Assembly (NCBI RefSeq): GCF_004963255.1
Contig: NZ_SUGA01000015.1
Coordinates: 1 to 64,000 of the forward strand
Length of the DNA: 64,000 nt
Direction: 5' to 3'
From: Mesorhizobium sp.
GTDB taxonomy: Bacteria > Pseudomonadota > Alphaproteobacteria > Rhizobiales > Rhizobiaceae
Position 1 is the first letter of the stretch. The number at the start of each line of letters is the position of its first letter. The translations under genes were made by a program, and so were the position numbers. Shown here in pieces: positions 24,989-34,652 of this stretch. The notes beneath the pieces were generated by a model. It saw only the letters and a list, made by a program, of their open reading frames with translations, was not told the DNA's origin and searched no databases.

Positions 24989-27195
24989 CAGCCGGCCCTG
25001 CCGATGCGCTGCAGCCAGGTGTCCTCGTCGATCACCTCGATGCCGAGCTCGCTTGCAACTTTCAGCTTCGAGCCGGCGCCCGGCCCTGCCACCACCAGGT
25101 CGGTCTTGGCCGAAACCGAGCCCGCCACCTTGGCGCCGAGCCGCTCGGCCATCGCCTTGGCCTCGGAGCGCGTCATCTTTTCCAGCGTGCCGGTGAACAC
25201 CACCGTCTTGCCGGAGACTTCACTGCCGGCCGAGATTTCCATGACATAAGGCTTGGGGTGGACTTGCGCGAGCAAGGCATCCAGCACGTCGTCGTTGCGC
25301 TCATTGCCGAAGAAGTCGCGCAGCGCATTGATAACCGTGTCGCCGATGCCGTTGATCGACGGGAAGACGCTGTGCGGATCCTCCGCCTTTGCCGTCTCCT
25401 TGCCCACGCGGATCAGTTCTTCGATGGTCGAGAACTGACGGGCAAGCACCGCTGCCGTCGTCTCGCCGATATGACGGATGCCGAGCGCGAAGATGAAGCG
25501 GTCGAGCTCGGGCTCGCGGCGAGCGTCGATGGCGGCGAAGAGCTTGTCGAGGCCTTCATAGTTGCGCTCCTCGACGCTGCGCACATTCTTGCGTGTCTTG
25601 CCCGAGGCTTCCTCGCGCAGCCGCGCCTGCTCCTCGCGCCGCTCGGCCAGAGCCTTGGTGACCGCCGGGCGGCGATCCTTCAGCGTGAAGATGTCGGCGG
25701 CGGTCTTCACCAGCCCCGCATTGAAGAAGAGGTCGATGTTTTCCGCGCCGAGGCCCTCAATATCCATCGCGCCGCGCGACACGAAGTGGCGCAGCCCTTC
25801 CACCGCCTGCGCGGCGCAGATCAGCTCGCCGGTGCAACGGCGCCGCGAATCCTCCTTGCCGGTCTTCTCGTTGATCTCGCGCGTCGCCGGCGAGCCGCAG
25901 ACCGGGCAGGTATGCGGAAATTCGTAAGGCACGGCATTGGCCGGCCGCTTGTCGATGACGACGCTGACGATCTGCGGGATGACGTCCCCTGCCCGCTGGA
26001 TGACCACGGTGTCGCCGATGCGAACGTCGATGCCGTCGCGGATCGGCTGACCGTTGCTGTCGAAGCCCTTGATATAATCCTCATTGTGCAGCGTGACGTT
26101 CTCGACCACCACGCCGCCGACCGTGACGGGCGCCAGCCGCGCCACGGGCGCCAGAGTGCCGGTGCGGCCGACCTGGATGTCGATCTTCTCGACCGTCGTC
26201 ATCGCCTGCTCGGCCGGGAATTTGTGGGCGACCGCCCAGCGCGGCTCGCCGGTGACGAAACCCCAGCGGCGCTGCAGCTCGAGCTGGTCGACCTTATAGA
26301 CCACGCCGTCTATGTCGTAGCCCAAGGACGAGCGCAATTCCTCGATATGATGGTACTGCGCGATGAGCTCGTCGATCGACTTCGCCCGCACCATCAGCGG
26401 GCTAACCTTGAATCCCCACTCCTTGAACTTCTGCACGGAATCGTACTGCGTCGGAGCCGGATCGGCGGTGGTGTAGCCCCAGGCATAGGCGAAGAATTTG
26501 AGGTTGCGGCTGGCGGTGACCGACGGGTCCTTCTGGCGCAGCGACCCGGCCGCCGTGTTGCGCGGATTGACGTAATCCTGACCGCCTGTAGCCGCCGAGC
26601 GCTGCTTCAGCGCCTCGAATTCGGCATAGGTCATATAGACCTCGCCACGGATTTCGATGACCTCCGGCCAGCCCGAGCCCTGCAACTTCTTCGGGATATC
26701 GGCAATCGTCTTCAGATTGGCGGTGATGTCCTCGCCGACTGCGCCGTCGCCACGCGTCGCGCCCTGCACGAACACGCCGTTCTCATAGCGCAGCGAGGCC
26801 GACAGGCCGTCGATCTTCGGCTCGGCGGTGAAGGCGATGTCGAGGTCCTTGTCGCGGTCGAAGAAGCGCCGGCCGCGTTCGATGAAATCGGCGACGTCCT
26901 CGTCGGTATAGGCCTTGGCGAGGCTGAGCATCGGCACCGCATGACGGACCTTGGCAAAGCCTTCGGCCGGTGGCGCGCCGACCCGGCGCGACGGCGAATC
27001 CTCGCGCACGAGATCGGGAAAGCGCTCCTCGATCGCGAGATTGCGCCGCGCCAAGGCGTCATATTCGGCGTCCGAGATCGTCGGGGCGTCCTCGGTGTGG
27101 TAGCGCCGGTCGTGCTCGGCGATCTCCGCCGCGAGCCGCTTCAACTCCTCCGCGGCCTCACCCTCGCTCAGCGATTCGACTGGTTTTTCCGACAT
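24988..27195 (-). CDS. ligA: NAD-dependent DNA ligase
   Basis: A 735-residue replicative and repair ligase. Order: Ia domain, adenylation domain with active-site Lys in FTAEPKIDGLS (Lys near residue 127), OB fold, four-Cys zinc finger (CPVCGSP ... CTGELICAA near 415-445), helix-hairpin-helix repeats, then a BRCT domain (KTVVFTGTLEKMTRSEAKAM near 660-680). An insertion rich in charged residues (EERREEQARLREEASGKTR) lies near 500. The ATG at 27195 has GAGGA nine bases upstream; longer open frame comes from a repeat. Confidence 0.95.
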   Translation of the reverse strand: MSEKPVESLSEGEAAEELKRLAAEIAEHDRRYHTEDAPTISDAEYDALARRNLAIEERFPDLVREDSPSRRVGAPPAEGFAKVRHAVPMLSLAKAYTDEDVADFIERGRRFFDRDKDLDIAFTAEPKIDGLSASLRYENGVFVQGATRGDGAVGEDITANLKTIADIPKKLQGSGWPEVIEIRGEVYMTYAEFEALKQRSAATGGQDYVNPRNTAAGSLRQKDPSVTASRNLKFFAYAWGYTTADPAPTQYDSVQKFKEWGFKVSPLMVRAKSIDELIAQYHHIEELRSSLGYDIDGVVYKVDQLELQRRWGFVTGEPRWAVAHKFPAEQAMTTVEKIDIQVGRTGTLAPVARLAPVTVGGVVVENVTLHNEDYIKGFDSNGQPIRDGIDVRIGDTVVIQRAGDVIPQIVSVVIDKRPANAVPYEFPHTCPVCGSPATREINEKTGKEDSRRRCTGELICAAQAVEGLRHFVSRGAMDIEGLGAENIDLFFNAGLVKTAADIFTLKDRRPAVTKALAERREEQARLREEASGKTRKNVRSVEERNYEGLDKLFAAIDARREPELDRFIFALGIRHIGETTAAVLARQFSTIEELIRVGKETAKAEDPHSVFPSINGIGDTVINALRDFFGNERNDDVLDALLAQVHPKPYVMEISAGSEVSGKTVVFTGTLEKMTRSEAKAMAERLGAKVAGSVSAKTDLVVAGPGAGSKLKVASELGIEVIDEDTWLQRIGRAG

Positions 27196-27214
27196 GAAAC
27201 GCGGTCCTCGAACA

Positions 27215-27270
27215 ATGCATTTCGCCCAAAAGTGTCGTGCGGTTTTGGGATAACGACATGCATAAAACAA
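27215..27270. repeat. Rhizobial intergenic palindrome, copy 6
   Basis: ATGCAT at the left and ATGCAT at the right flank CGCCCAAAAGTGTCGTGCGG and TTTTGGGATAACGACATG. It lies 20 bp upstream of the ligA start codon, so it is part of the ligA leader. Confidence 0.7.
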
Positions 27271-27422
27271 CAACCGCCGAGCGCAGCGCGCTTGGCGGCG
27301 GGCTACTATAAATCAGGATTCGTTGCGAGGGAGTCGGATTGCGAAGAAATCATTGCTGAACAGCGGGATGCAGCCATCTGCTGACTCAACCTGCAGGCTG
27401 GGAGAACCAAAGGATGTGTTGA

Positions 27423-27544
27423 GATTCAGGTCAGGCCGAGTCGAGAAGGGTGGCTTCCGAGAACCGGAGCGGAGCGTACTTGAAGTACGTGAGCACCGGA
27501 AGCGCAGGAAGCCGCCGTTCGCAGACCGGCCTCACCTGAATATC
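27423..27544. repeat. Long stem-loop repeat downstream of recN
   Basis: The ends pair (GATTCAGGTCAGGCCG at 27423-27438 with CGGCCTCACCTGAATATC at 27527-27544). A nested pair GGCTTCC/GGAAGCC and a central hairpin CGTACT-TGA-AGTACG lie inside. The 120-bp element starts eight bases after the recN stop codon and could end or stabilise the recN message. Conserved, structured repeats of this kind are usually multi-copy. Confidence 0.65.
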
Positions 27545-27552
27545 AGCACAGC

Positions 27553-29226
27553 CTAGGCCGCGGCCGTATTCTCGCGCAGCAGCCGCTCCGCCGCGGCGCG
27601 CGCTTCGTCGGTGATGACGGCGCCGGCCAGCATGCGCGCGATCTCCTCCTGGCGCGCGGCGCGGTCCATTTCGGCGATGCCGGTGGCGACACGGTCCTTG
27701 CCGCCGGATTTGGAGATCAGGAAATGCGTCGCGGCGCGTGCCGCAACCTGCGGCGCATGCGTGACGGAAAGCACCTGTACGCGCTTCGACAGCCGCGCCA
27801 GCCGCTGGCCGATGGCGTCGGCCACCGCGCCGCCGACGCCGGTGTCGATTTCGTCGAAAACCAGGGTGGGCGCCGAGCCGCGATCGGCGAGCGCCACCTT
27901 CAGTGCCAAAAGAAAGCGCGAGAGCTCGCCGCCCGAGGCGACCTTCATCATCGGCCCCGGCCTGGTGCCCGGATTGGTCCGCACCCAGAATTCCACCTGG
28001 TCGATGCCTTCTTCCATGCGGCTTTCGGCGTCGCTTCCCATCTCGACGATGAACTCGGCCCGTTCGAGCTTCAGCGCCGGCAATTCGGCCATCACCGCCT
28101 TGGTCAGCCCCGCAGCCGCCGCCTGGCGCAGCGACGAAAGCTGCGCCGCGGAAACATCGTAGGCCTCGCGCGCCGCGGCTGCCTGCTTTTCCAGCGTGTG
28201 CAGCCGCTCCTCGCCGGCATCCAGGTCGGCAAGATCGGCCACCATCGTGTCGCGCAGCTGCGCCAGATCGTCGACCGCGACATTGTGCTTGCGCGAGGCG
28301 GCGCGCAGCGCGAAAAGCCGCTCCTCCGCCTTCTCCAGGCGTTGCGGATCATATTCAGTGGCGCGAAGCGCGGCTTCCACGCCCGACTGCGCCGCATCGA
28401 GCGAGATCATCGCCTCGTCAAGCGATTTCACCACGTCGTCGAGCAGGCCCGGCGCTTCGCCTGCCTTGCGCTGCAGCCGGCGCAAAAGGCTGGCAAGCTG
28501 CGGCAGCGGCGAGGACGGTCCCGACAACACATCCTGCGCGTCATGGATCTCGGCGGCGATCTTCTCGACGCGCATCATCTGCGCGCGCAGTTCCGCAAGC
28601 TCCGTCTCCTCGCCCGGCTGCGGGTCGAGTTTGGCAAGCTCGGCGACGGAAGCGCGCAGATAATCGGCCTCGCGCGCCGCCGCCTCGACCTTGGCGCGAT
28701 GCCGGGAAAGCTCCTGTTCGCAGTTTCGCCAGTAGCGCCAGGCCTCGCCTGTGCCGCGCACGGCGCCCAGATGGCCGCCGAAACTGTCCAGCAATTCGCG
28801 ATGCGCGCCGGGATCGACCAGCGCGCGCTCGTCATGCTGGCCATGAATCTCGACCAGCGCGCGGCCGACATCGCGCATCAAGGTGACGCTGGAAGGCTGG
28901 TCGTTGACGAAGACGCGGGTGCGGCCGTCGGCGGTCTGCACACGGCGCAGGATGATGTCGCCGTCATCCTCGATGTCGTTTTCGGCAAGCAGCGCGCGCG
29001 CCGGATGGTTGCGCGGCACGTCGAACACCGCGATGACCTGGCCCTGCGCCGCGCCATGGCGCACGAGCGAGGCGTCGCCGCGCGCGCCGAGCGCCAGCGA
29101 CAAGGCATCGAGCAGGATGGATTTGCCGGCGCCGGTTTCGCCGGTCAGCACAGAAAGCCCGGGCAGGAAGTCGATGTCCAGCTTCTCGATCAGGACAATA
29201 TCGCGGATCGACAGTCTGGACAGCAT
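27553..29226 (-). CDS. recN: DNA repair protein RecN
   Basis: A 557-residue SMC-like ATPase that acts early in double-strand break repair. Walker A is GETGAGKSILLDAL near residue 30, long coiled-coil arms cover about 150-370, and the C-terminal half of the ATPase has SGGELSRFLLALKVAL and LVFDEIDTGVGG near 460-485. The ATG at 29226 lies eight bases after the bamD stop, so it is probably read from the bamD message. No LexA-type box was seen in front of it. Confidence 0.94.
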   Translation of the reverse strand: MLSRLSIRDIVLIEKLDIDFLPGLSVLTGETGAGKSILLDALSLALGARGDASLVRHGAAQGQVIAVFDVPRNHPARALLAENDIEDDGDIILRRVQTADGRTRVFVNDQPSSVTLMRDVGRALVEIHGQHDERALVDPGAHRELLDSFGGHLGAVRGTGEAWRYWRNCEQELSRHRAKVEAAAREADYLRASVAELAKLDPQPGEETELAELRAQMMRVEKIAAEIHDAQDVLSGPSSPLPQLASLLRRLQRKAGEAPGLLDDVVKSLDEAMISLDAAQSGVEAALRATEYDPQRLEKAEERLFALRAASRKHNVAVDDLAQLRDTMVADLADLDAGEERLHTLEKQAAAAREAYDVSAAQLSSLRQAAAAGLTKAVMAELPALKLERAEFIVEMGSDAESRMEEGIDQVEFWVRTNPGTRPGPMMKVASGGELSRFLLALKVALADRGSAPTLVFDEIDTGVGGAVADAIGQRLARLSKRVQVLSVTHAPQVAARAATHFLISKSGGKDRVATGIAEMDRAARQEEIARMLAGAVITDEARAAAERLLRENTAAA

Positions 29227-29234
29227 CGCAAGCT

Positions 29235-30104
29235 TCAGGCGCCGGTGATCATCTTCCCAGCCTTGGAGATCCACGATCCGGCATTCTCGCGCGGCTCAAG
29301 CCCGTTGCTCTGCAGGAGCTTGTAGGAATCCTTGTACCACTGGCTGTCCGGATAGTTGGTGCCGAGCACCGCCGCGGCCGTCTGCGCTTCCGAGGTCAGG
29401 CCCATGGCATAATAGGACTCGGTCAGGCGCGCGAGCGCCTCTTCGACATGGCGGGTATTGGAATAGGTCTCGACCACGGTGCGGAAACGCTTCACGGCGG
29501 CGATGTATTCGCGGCGCTCGAGATAGTAACGGCCGACCTGCATCTCCTTGCCGGCAAGCTGGTCGTTGGCAAAGCGGATCTTGTCCTTGGCGTCGGTGAC
29601 ATATTCGGAGTCCGGCCAACGCGTCACCAGATCCTGCATGGTCTGGATTGTCTGGCGCGCTTCCTTCTGGTCCTGGGTAACATCCTTGATCTGCCGGTAG
29701 TAGCTCAAGCCGATGATATATTGCGCGTAGGGCGCGTCGTCGGTCGTCGGATAAAGCGTCAGATAACGCTTCGCGGTGCCGATCGCCTCATCGTATTTGC
29801 CGGCGCGATAATCGGCGAAGGCGCCCATCACCATCGATTTCCGGGCGAATTCCGAATAGGGATGCTGGCGGTCGACGGCATCGAATTTCTTGCTCGCCTC
29901 GTCGAGGCGGCCGGCATTCATATTGGCCAGACCCTGGTTGTAGAGGACGTCGGCCGGCTCGGTCTGATCGACATAGGTCGCCAGGTTGACGTCCTTCTCG
30001 GAGGACATGCAGGCCGAAAGAACAAGCGCGGGAGCAACCACCGACAGCGCCAGCAAAACACCCCGACGCGGCGCTACCGATTGACCAACTCGCGAAAAAA
30101 ACAT
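29235..30104 (-). CDS. bamD: Outer-membrane assembly lipoprotein BamD
   Basis: A 289-residue lipoprotein. The signal ends in the lipobox LSAC with Cys near residue 32, followed by Met-Ser-Ser, an outer-membrane sorting type. Tetratricopeptide repeats span about 50-270 (ADVLYNQGLANMNAGRLDEA, HPYSEFARKSMVMGAFADYR, TDDAPYAQYIIGLSYYRQ). It is a core partner of BamA in beta-barrel insertion. The ATG at 30104 gives a normal signal peptide; an in-frame start at 30152 would add 16 residues before it. Confidence 0.93.
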   Translation of the reverse strand: MFFSRVGQSVAPRRGVLLALSVVAPALVLSACMSSEKDVNLATYVDQTEPADVLYNQGLANMNAGRLDEASKKFDAVDRQHPYSEFARKSMVMGAFADYRAGKYDEAIGTAKRYLTLYPTTDDAPYAQYIIGLSYYRQIKDVTQDQKEARQTIQTMQDLVTRWPDSEYVTDAKDKIRFANDQLAGKEMQVGRYYLERREYIAAVKRFRTVVETYSNTRHVEEALARLTESYYAMGLTSEAQTAAAVLGTNYPDSQWYKDSYKLLQSNGLEPRENAGSWISKAGKMITGA

Positions 30105-30304
30105 GTTTGGATTCCGCCCCTTCGGCGTCGTTTCGGTCCGGGCCGAAGCCATAAACCATTATCCCCTTGCCCGGCAACGCTATGTCCGGCCAATCGCACA
30201 TTTTTGTGGCGGCCCGGCGCTGCGCCCGAGCTTGTGCAATTTCAGCGATTCGTGATGCAATCGTGCAACACAGCCTGACTACAACGCCAGAAAACGGTTA
30301 AAAA

Positions 30305-31252
30305 TCAGATCACCCAAGGTGCGTAGACCGGCCGGCTGACGGCAATCATCTCGGCGACGCGGCCACGCTCGCGGCGCCGGGTCTCGACGATCTCGAAGGC
30401 CGTGTGGTCGGAAAGCAGCCGGCGCAACGCGGACGCGTTCATCCGGTGACCGCCGCGATAGGAGCGGAAACAGCCGATGAAGCGCGCGCCGGCCAGCGCC
30501 AGATCGCCCATGGCATCGAGGGTCTTGTGGCGGGCGAACTCATTGGGATAGCGCAGCCCGCCGACATTGATGACGCGGTTGTCGTCGCCGATGACCAGTG
30601 AGTTTTCCAGCGACGAGCCGAGCGCGTAGCCGGCGGCCCAAAGCCTCTCGACATCCTTCATGAAGCCGAAGGTCCGCGCCCGTGCGATATCGCGGCGGAA
30701 GATATCGGGGTTGATGTCGGAGGCGAATTGCTGGCGGCCGATCGCCGGGCTCTCGAAATCGATCTCGACCTCGAATCGCGTGCCGTCATAGGGGCGGAAT
30801 TCCGCCCAGGACGCGCCGGCTTCCACGCGCACTGGCTTGACCACACGGATATAGCGGCGCTTCACCGCCAGCGTCTCGATGCCCGCGAGGTCGAAGGCTT
30901 CGACGAAAGCCATGGCGCTGCCGTCGAGGATCGGGACTTCCGAGCCGTCGATCTCGATGATGAGATTGTCGATGCCGAGGCCGAACACCGTCGCCATCAG
31001 ATGCTCGACGGTGCCGATATGCGCGCCGGCCGGATCGCCGAGCATGGTGCAAAGATCGGTGGCGCCGACTTCCGCGACCAGGGCGCGAAGCTCACGGGTT
31101 TCGCCGCCGTTCGAAAGATGGAAGACGATGCCCGTATCGGCGTCGGCCGGCAGGAAATGAACGGTGACGGTCTTGCCGCTATGGACGCCGATGCCAGTCA
31201 GCGTCGCGCGCGATTTCACTGTCGTCTGATAGTCGTGCAAGAGTAACCCCAT
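30305..31252 (-). CDS. lpxC: UDP-3-O-acyl-N-acetylglucosamine deacetylase
   Basis: A 315-residue zinc amidase, the committed step of lipid A synthesis. Zinc ligands are His in VEHLMATVFG near 80 and His/Asp in FARHKTLDAMGDLAL near 240; the catalytic His lies in SYRGGHRMNAS near 270. The N-terminal TGIGVHSGKTV is characteristic. It sits between ftsZ and bamD as in other alphaproteobacteria. A terminator lies between ftsZ and lpxC, so it should have its own promoter. Confidence 0.95.
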   Translation of the reverse strand: MGLLLHDYQTTVKSRATLTGIGVHSGKTVTVHFLPADADTGIVFHLSNGGETRELRALVAEVGATDLCTMLGDPAGAHIGTVEHLMATVFGLGIDNLIIEIDGSEVPILDGSAMAFVEAFDLAGIETLAVKRRYIRVVKPVRVEAGASWAEFRPYDGTRFEVEIDFESPAIGRQQFASDINPDIFRRDIARARTFGFMKDVERLWAAGYALGSSLENSLVIGDDNRVINVGGLRYPNEFARHKTLDAMGDLALAGARFIGCFRSYRGGHRMNASALRRLLSDHTAFEIVETRRRERGRVAEMIAVSRPVYAPWVI

Positions 31253-31609
31253 ACGCCCAAAATGCCTGCGTCCGCTCCATCGGCCTTGGGTATCTTGCAG
31301 CCAGGTGAACAGTCTGGCGCTCGCATGGAATGCGGCAAAATAAGCAAGAGCACGCGGCTCTGTGTTATCGGCAGGCAGGGCTACTCCCCGAATCCCGGCA
31401 AACCGACTTTAGTCCGTGGCGAAGATAGTGGCCCGCCCTGTAGACTCCAAATCACGGTTTCTTACCCCGTGTAACCACGGGATTGCGTCAGAAACAGCTG
31501 ATAAGCCATTGTTTTCCATGGTTTTTACAAAAACAACAGGCAGACGATTTCTCGTCTGCCTGTTAACAACCGTTATATATCGTTAACGATCGGCGGTGCG
31601 CCGTATCGC
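31253..31609. other. Intergenic region between ftsZ and lpxC
   Basis: A 357-bp spacer. The right part holds the ftsZ terminator. Next to it a short stem CCCGTG-TAAC-CACGGG lies at about 31467-31482. No gene is supported. The lpxC promoter should lie in the left 200 bp but no clear sigma70 pair was found. Confidence 0.5.
31527..31564 (-). terminator. Rho-independent terminator of the dcw operon
   Basis: A perfect 13-bp stem (31535-31547 with 31552-31564, arms AACAGGCAGACGA and TCGTCTGCCTGTT) has a four-base loop. On the minus strand it is followed by GTTTTTGT. It lies about 45 bp after the ftsZ stop. Confidence 0.85.
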
Positions 31610-33277
31610 TCAGTTGGCCTGGCGGCGCAGGAAGGCCGGAATTTCCAGCTGATCATCTTCCTGGACCGTGCGGGCCTGCGGCGTCAGCCGGCCCTGGTCG
31701 TCGAGCTGGCCGCGGCGCGGCGCGTAGAGCGCAGGATCCTGGCTGGCGAGGCGGCGCATCTCGGGCGCTGCCTGGCGCAGCTTCGGTTCGCGCGGCTGCG
31801 CCGGCTGGAGCCGGGCCGGCTCTTCCTCACGGCGGGTCAGGCCGTTGGTCAGCCGCTTGATCAGCCCCATCGGACCGCTGTTCTCATGGTCCGCCGGGCG
31901 GGTCTTGGCTTCGACCTCAGCCCTCACCACCGGCGGGAAATCCTCCACGCGTGGCATACGCTGCGGAGCGGCGGTCACCGGCTGCGGCATCTCGCGCTGC
32001 GGTGCGGGCTGCTGCATGACCTGCGGCTGCATCACCGGCTGCGGCTGCGGTTGCGGCTGGGCTGGCGGAGCCTGGAAGATCTTGCTCTGCGGCCGGAAGT
32101 CGTCGACCGGCGCGGGGCGCGGCTGCGCCATGGCGGCTGCGTTTGCCTCGGCAAGCTGGATCGCCTCGGCGACCGGATCGACCGCGCGCGGCTCGTAGAC
32201 CTGCTGCGGAACCGGTGCCGGACGGATTTCAGCGGCCGGAGCCGCCGCCGGACGGGCGGCCGGCTTCTGCGGAGCGCGGATCGAGATCGGCGCCGCGGCG
32301 ATTTCGGCCGCCGACTTGTCGATGCCGGTGGCAACGACCGACACGCGGATCACGCCCTCCAGTTCCTCGTCGAAGGTGGCGCCCAGGATGATGTTGGCGT
32401 CCTGGTCGACCTCCTCGCGGATGCGGGTCGCGGCCTCGTCCACCTCGAACAGCGTGAGATCGCGGCCGCCGGTGATCGAGATCAGCAGGCCCTTGGCGCC
32501 CTTCATCGAGGTCTCGTCGAGCAGCGGGTTGGCGATCGCGGCTTCGGCAGCGGCCATCGCGCGCCCCTCGCCCGAAGCTTCGCCGGTGCCCATCATCGCC
32601 TTGCCCATCTCGCGCATAACCGAGCGCACGTCGGCGAAGTCGAGATTGATCAGGCCTTCCTTGACCATCAGGTCGGTGATGCAGGCGACGCCCGAATAGA
32701 GCACCTGGTCGGCCATGGCGAAGGCATCGGCGAAGGTGGTCTTGTCATTGGCCAGCCGGAACAGGTTCTGGTTGGGGATGACGATCAGGGTGTCGACGCA
32801 TTTCTGCAGTTCCTCGATGCCCATGTCGGCCGTCTTCATGCGGCGCTGGCCCTCGAAGTGGAACGGCTTGGTGACGACGCCGACGGTGAGGATGCCCTTC
32901 TCGCGCGCCGCGCGGGCAACGACCGGGGCGGCGCCCGTGCCGGTACCGCCGCCCATGCCGGCGGTGACGAAGCACATATGGGTGTTGGACAGATGATCGA
33001 TGATCTCGTCGATGCACTCTTCCGCCGCCGCGCGGCCGACTTCCGGCTGAGAGCCGGCGCCGAGGCCTTCGGTGACATGCGCGCCGAGCTGGATCAGCCG
33101 CTCGGCCTTCGACATGGTCAGCGCCTGGGCGTCGGTGTTGGCGACGACAAATTCGACCCCGCGCAGACCGGCGGTGATCATGTTGTTGACGGCATTGCCG
33201 CCGCCGCCGCCGACACCGAACACGGTGATGCGGGGCTTGAGCTCGGTGATGTCCGGCTTTTGCAGATTGATGGTCAT
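31610..33277 (-). CDS. ftsZ: Cell division protein FtsZ
   Basis: A 555-residue tubulin-like GTPase that forms the Z ring. The GTP-binding loop GGGTGTGAAPVV lies near residue 108, T3/T5 loops and the synergy residues NLDFADVRSVM near 205 are intact. After the globular part (about 320) comes a long, Pro/Gln/Ala-rich linker of about 220 residues and the conserved tail DDQLEIPAFLRRQAN, which binds FtsA and other partners. The long linker is normal for alphaproteobacteria but much longer than in E. coli (383 residues in total). Last gene of the dcw run. Confidence 0.96.
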   Translation of the reverse strand: MTINLQKPDITELKPRITVFGVGGGGGNAVNNMITAGLRGVEFVVANTDAQALTMSKAERLIQLGAHVTEGLGAGSQPEVGRAAAEECIDEIIDHLSNTHMCFVTAGMGGGTGTGAAPVVARAAREKGILTVGVVTKPFHFEGQRRMKTADMGIEELQKCVDTLIVIPNQNLFRLANDKTTFADAFAMADQVLYSGVACITDLMVKEGLINLDFADVRSVMREMGKAMMGTGEASGEGRAMAAAEAAIANPLLDETSMKGAKGLLISITGGRDLTLFEVDEAATRIREEVDQDANIILGATFDEELEGVIRVSVVATGIDKSAAEIAAAPISIRAPQKPAARPAAAPAAEIRPAPVPQQVYEPRAVDPVAEAIQLAEANAAAMAQPRPAPVDDFRPQSKIFQAPPAQPQPQPQPVMQPQVMQQPAPQREMPQPVTAAPQRMPRVEDFPPVVRAEVEAKTRPADHENSGPMGLIKRLTNGLTRREEEPARLQPAQPREPKLRQAAPEMRRLASQDPALYAPRRGQLDDQGRLTPQARTVQEDDQLEIPAFLRRQAN

Positions 33278-33344
33278 TGTCTCCGTCCTTTGCCTTTCCC
33301 GCCGCCTCGCCGCTGCGGCCGCCTATGGGGCTGTCCCCGTCAAA

Positions 33345-34652
33345 TTAAAAACTGTCTCTCAACCACTGACTCATGCGATGCAGTCTTCCGCCCGTTCCGG
33401 TCATCCTGAAACCGGAAAGTCCTTTCGCCGAATGGCTCTCGAAGCTCGCCATCTGCGGGTAGATCATCAGTCCGACCGGGGTCGAGAACGCCGGTCCCTT
33501 CGCCGCCTCCGGCAGGCCCGCCACGCCGAGCGGACGGCCGATGCGCACATTGCGCCCGAGAATGCGGCGCGCCGCTTCCGGCAGGCCGGCGAGCTGGCTG
33601 GCGCCTCCGGTGAGCACGACGCGTTTTCCCACGGCATTGCCGTAGCCGGACTTGTTCAGCCGATCGCGCAAAAGCTCGAGCGTTTCGTCGATGCGCGCAC
33701 GGATGATGCGCGTCATCACCGAGCGCGGTATCTGCGACGGCACATCGCCTTCCTCGCCGATCGGCTGGATCGAGACGAGGTCGCGGTCGTCGGCGCTTCC
33801 GGGCAGCGCTGAGCCATGCATCACCTTCAGCCGCTCCGCGGCATCGAGCGAGGTCGACAGGCCCTTGGCCATGTCGAGCGTCACATGGTTGCCGCCGATG
33901 GCGATGGCGTCGCCATGGATGAACTTGCCTTCCGAGAAGACCGAGATGGTCGTCGTGCCGCCGCCCATGTCGATGCAGGCGGCGCCCATTTCGAGTTCGT
34001 CGTCGACCAGCGAGGCAAGCCCGCTGGCATAGGGCGTCGCCACCATGCGCTCGACCGACAGATGCGAGCGGTTAATGCAAAGCTCGAGATTCCGCATCGG
34101 CGCCGCGTCGCCCGTCAGCACATGCATGTCGACGCCGAGTGCGTCGCCTACCATGCCGCGCGGGTCGCGCATGCCGCGCTCGCCGTCGAGCGAGAAGCCG
34201 ACCGGCAGCGAATGGATCACTTCGCGCTCGGCCCTCAGCGCCTGCTTGGCGCCGGCCGCGAGGACGCGCTTGATGTCGACTTCCTCGACCTGATGACCAC
34301 CGAGATTGATCGTCGCCGAAAAGGCTTCGCTCTTCAGCCGGCCCGCCGTCATGTTGACGATGAGGGAATCGACCGTGAGCCCGGCCATGCGCTCGGCGGC
34401 GTCGACGGCAAGCCGGATGGCATGCTCAGCGCGATCGAGGTCCACCACGACGCCGGACTTCACGCCCTGCGATTTCTGGTGGCCGATGCCGATCACCTGG
34501 ATACGATGCGAGCGTCCGCGCAGAAGCTTGCCGTCCTCGTTGGGCTTGAGCTTCGCCACCACGCAGCAAACCTTGCTGGAGCCGACGTCGAGCACCGTGA
34601 GGATGCCCGACCGGCGCGAAGAAGCGTCGCTGCCGCCGCCAAGCCAGCTCAT
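33345..34652 (-). CDS. ftsA: Cell division protein FtsA
   Basis: A 435-residue actin-like ATPase that tethers FtsZ to the membrane. The phosphate-1 segment is LTVLDVGSSKVCCVVA near residue 18, the phosphate-2 segment AACIDMGGGTTTISVF near 215 and the adenosine motif VVLTGGASQLAGL near 345. The C-terminal amphipathic helix GRLHRMSQWLRDSF is the membrane anchor. Its ATG overlaps the ftsQ stop (ATGA). Confidence 0.95.
   Translation of the reverse strand: MSWLGGGSDASSRRSGILTVLDVGSSKVCCVVAKLKPNEDGKLLRGRSHRIQVIGIGHQKSQGVKSGVVVDLDRAEHAIRLAVDAAERMAGLTVDSLIVNMTAGRLKSEAFSATINLGGHQVEEVDIKRVLAAGAKQALRAEREVIHSLPVGFSLDGERGMRDPRGMVGDALGVDMHVLTGDAAPMRNLELCINRSHLSVERMVATPYASGLASLVDDELEMGAACIDMGGGTTTISVFSEGKFIHGDAIAIGGNHVTLDMAKGLSTSLDAAERLKVMHGSALPGSADDRDLVSIQPIGEEGDVPSQIPRSVMTRIIRARIDETLELLRDRLNKSGYGNAVGKRVVLTGGASQLAGLPEAARRILGRNVRIGRPLGVAGLPEAAKGPAFSTPVGLMIYPQMASFESHSAKGLSGFRMTGTGGRLHRMSQWLRDSF

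Larger units (their letters stand above)
27196..27552. other. Intergenic region holding two repeat elements
   Basis: A 357-bp spacer between recN and ligA, both leftward. It is largely filled by palindrome copy 6 and a long stem-loop element. A ligA promoter must lie here if ligA is not read from recN, but none is clear. Confidence 0.5.

Noticed and set aside
31563..31590. Two TTAA motifs after ftsZ as a CtrA site
   Set aside because: The spacing is 16 bases, not 7, and the site is downstream of ftsZ.
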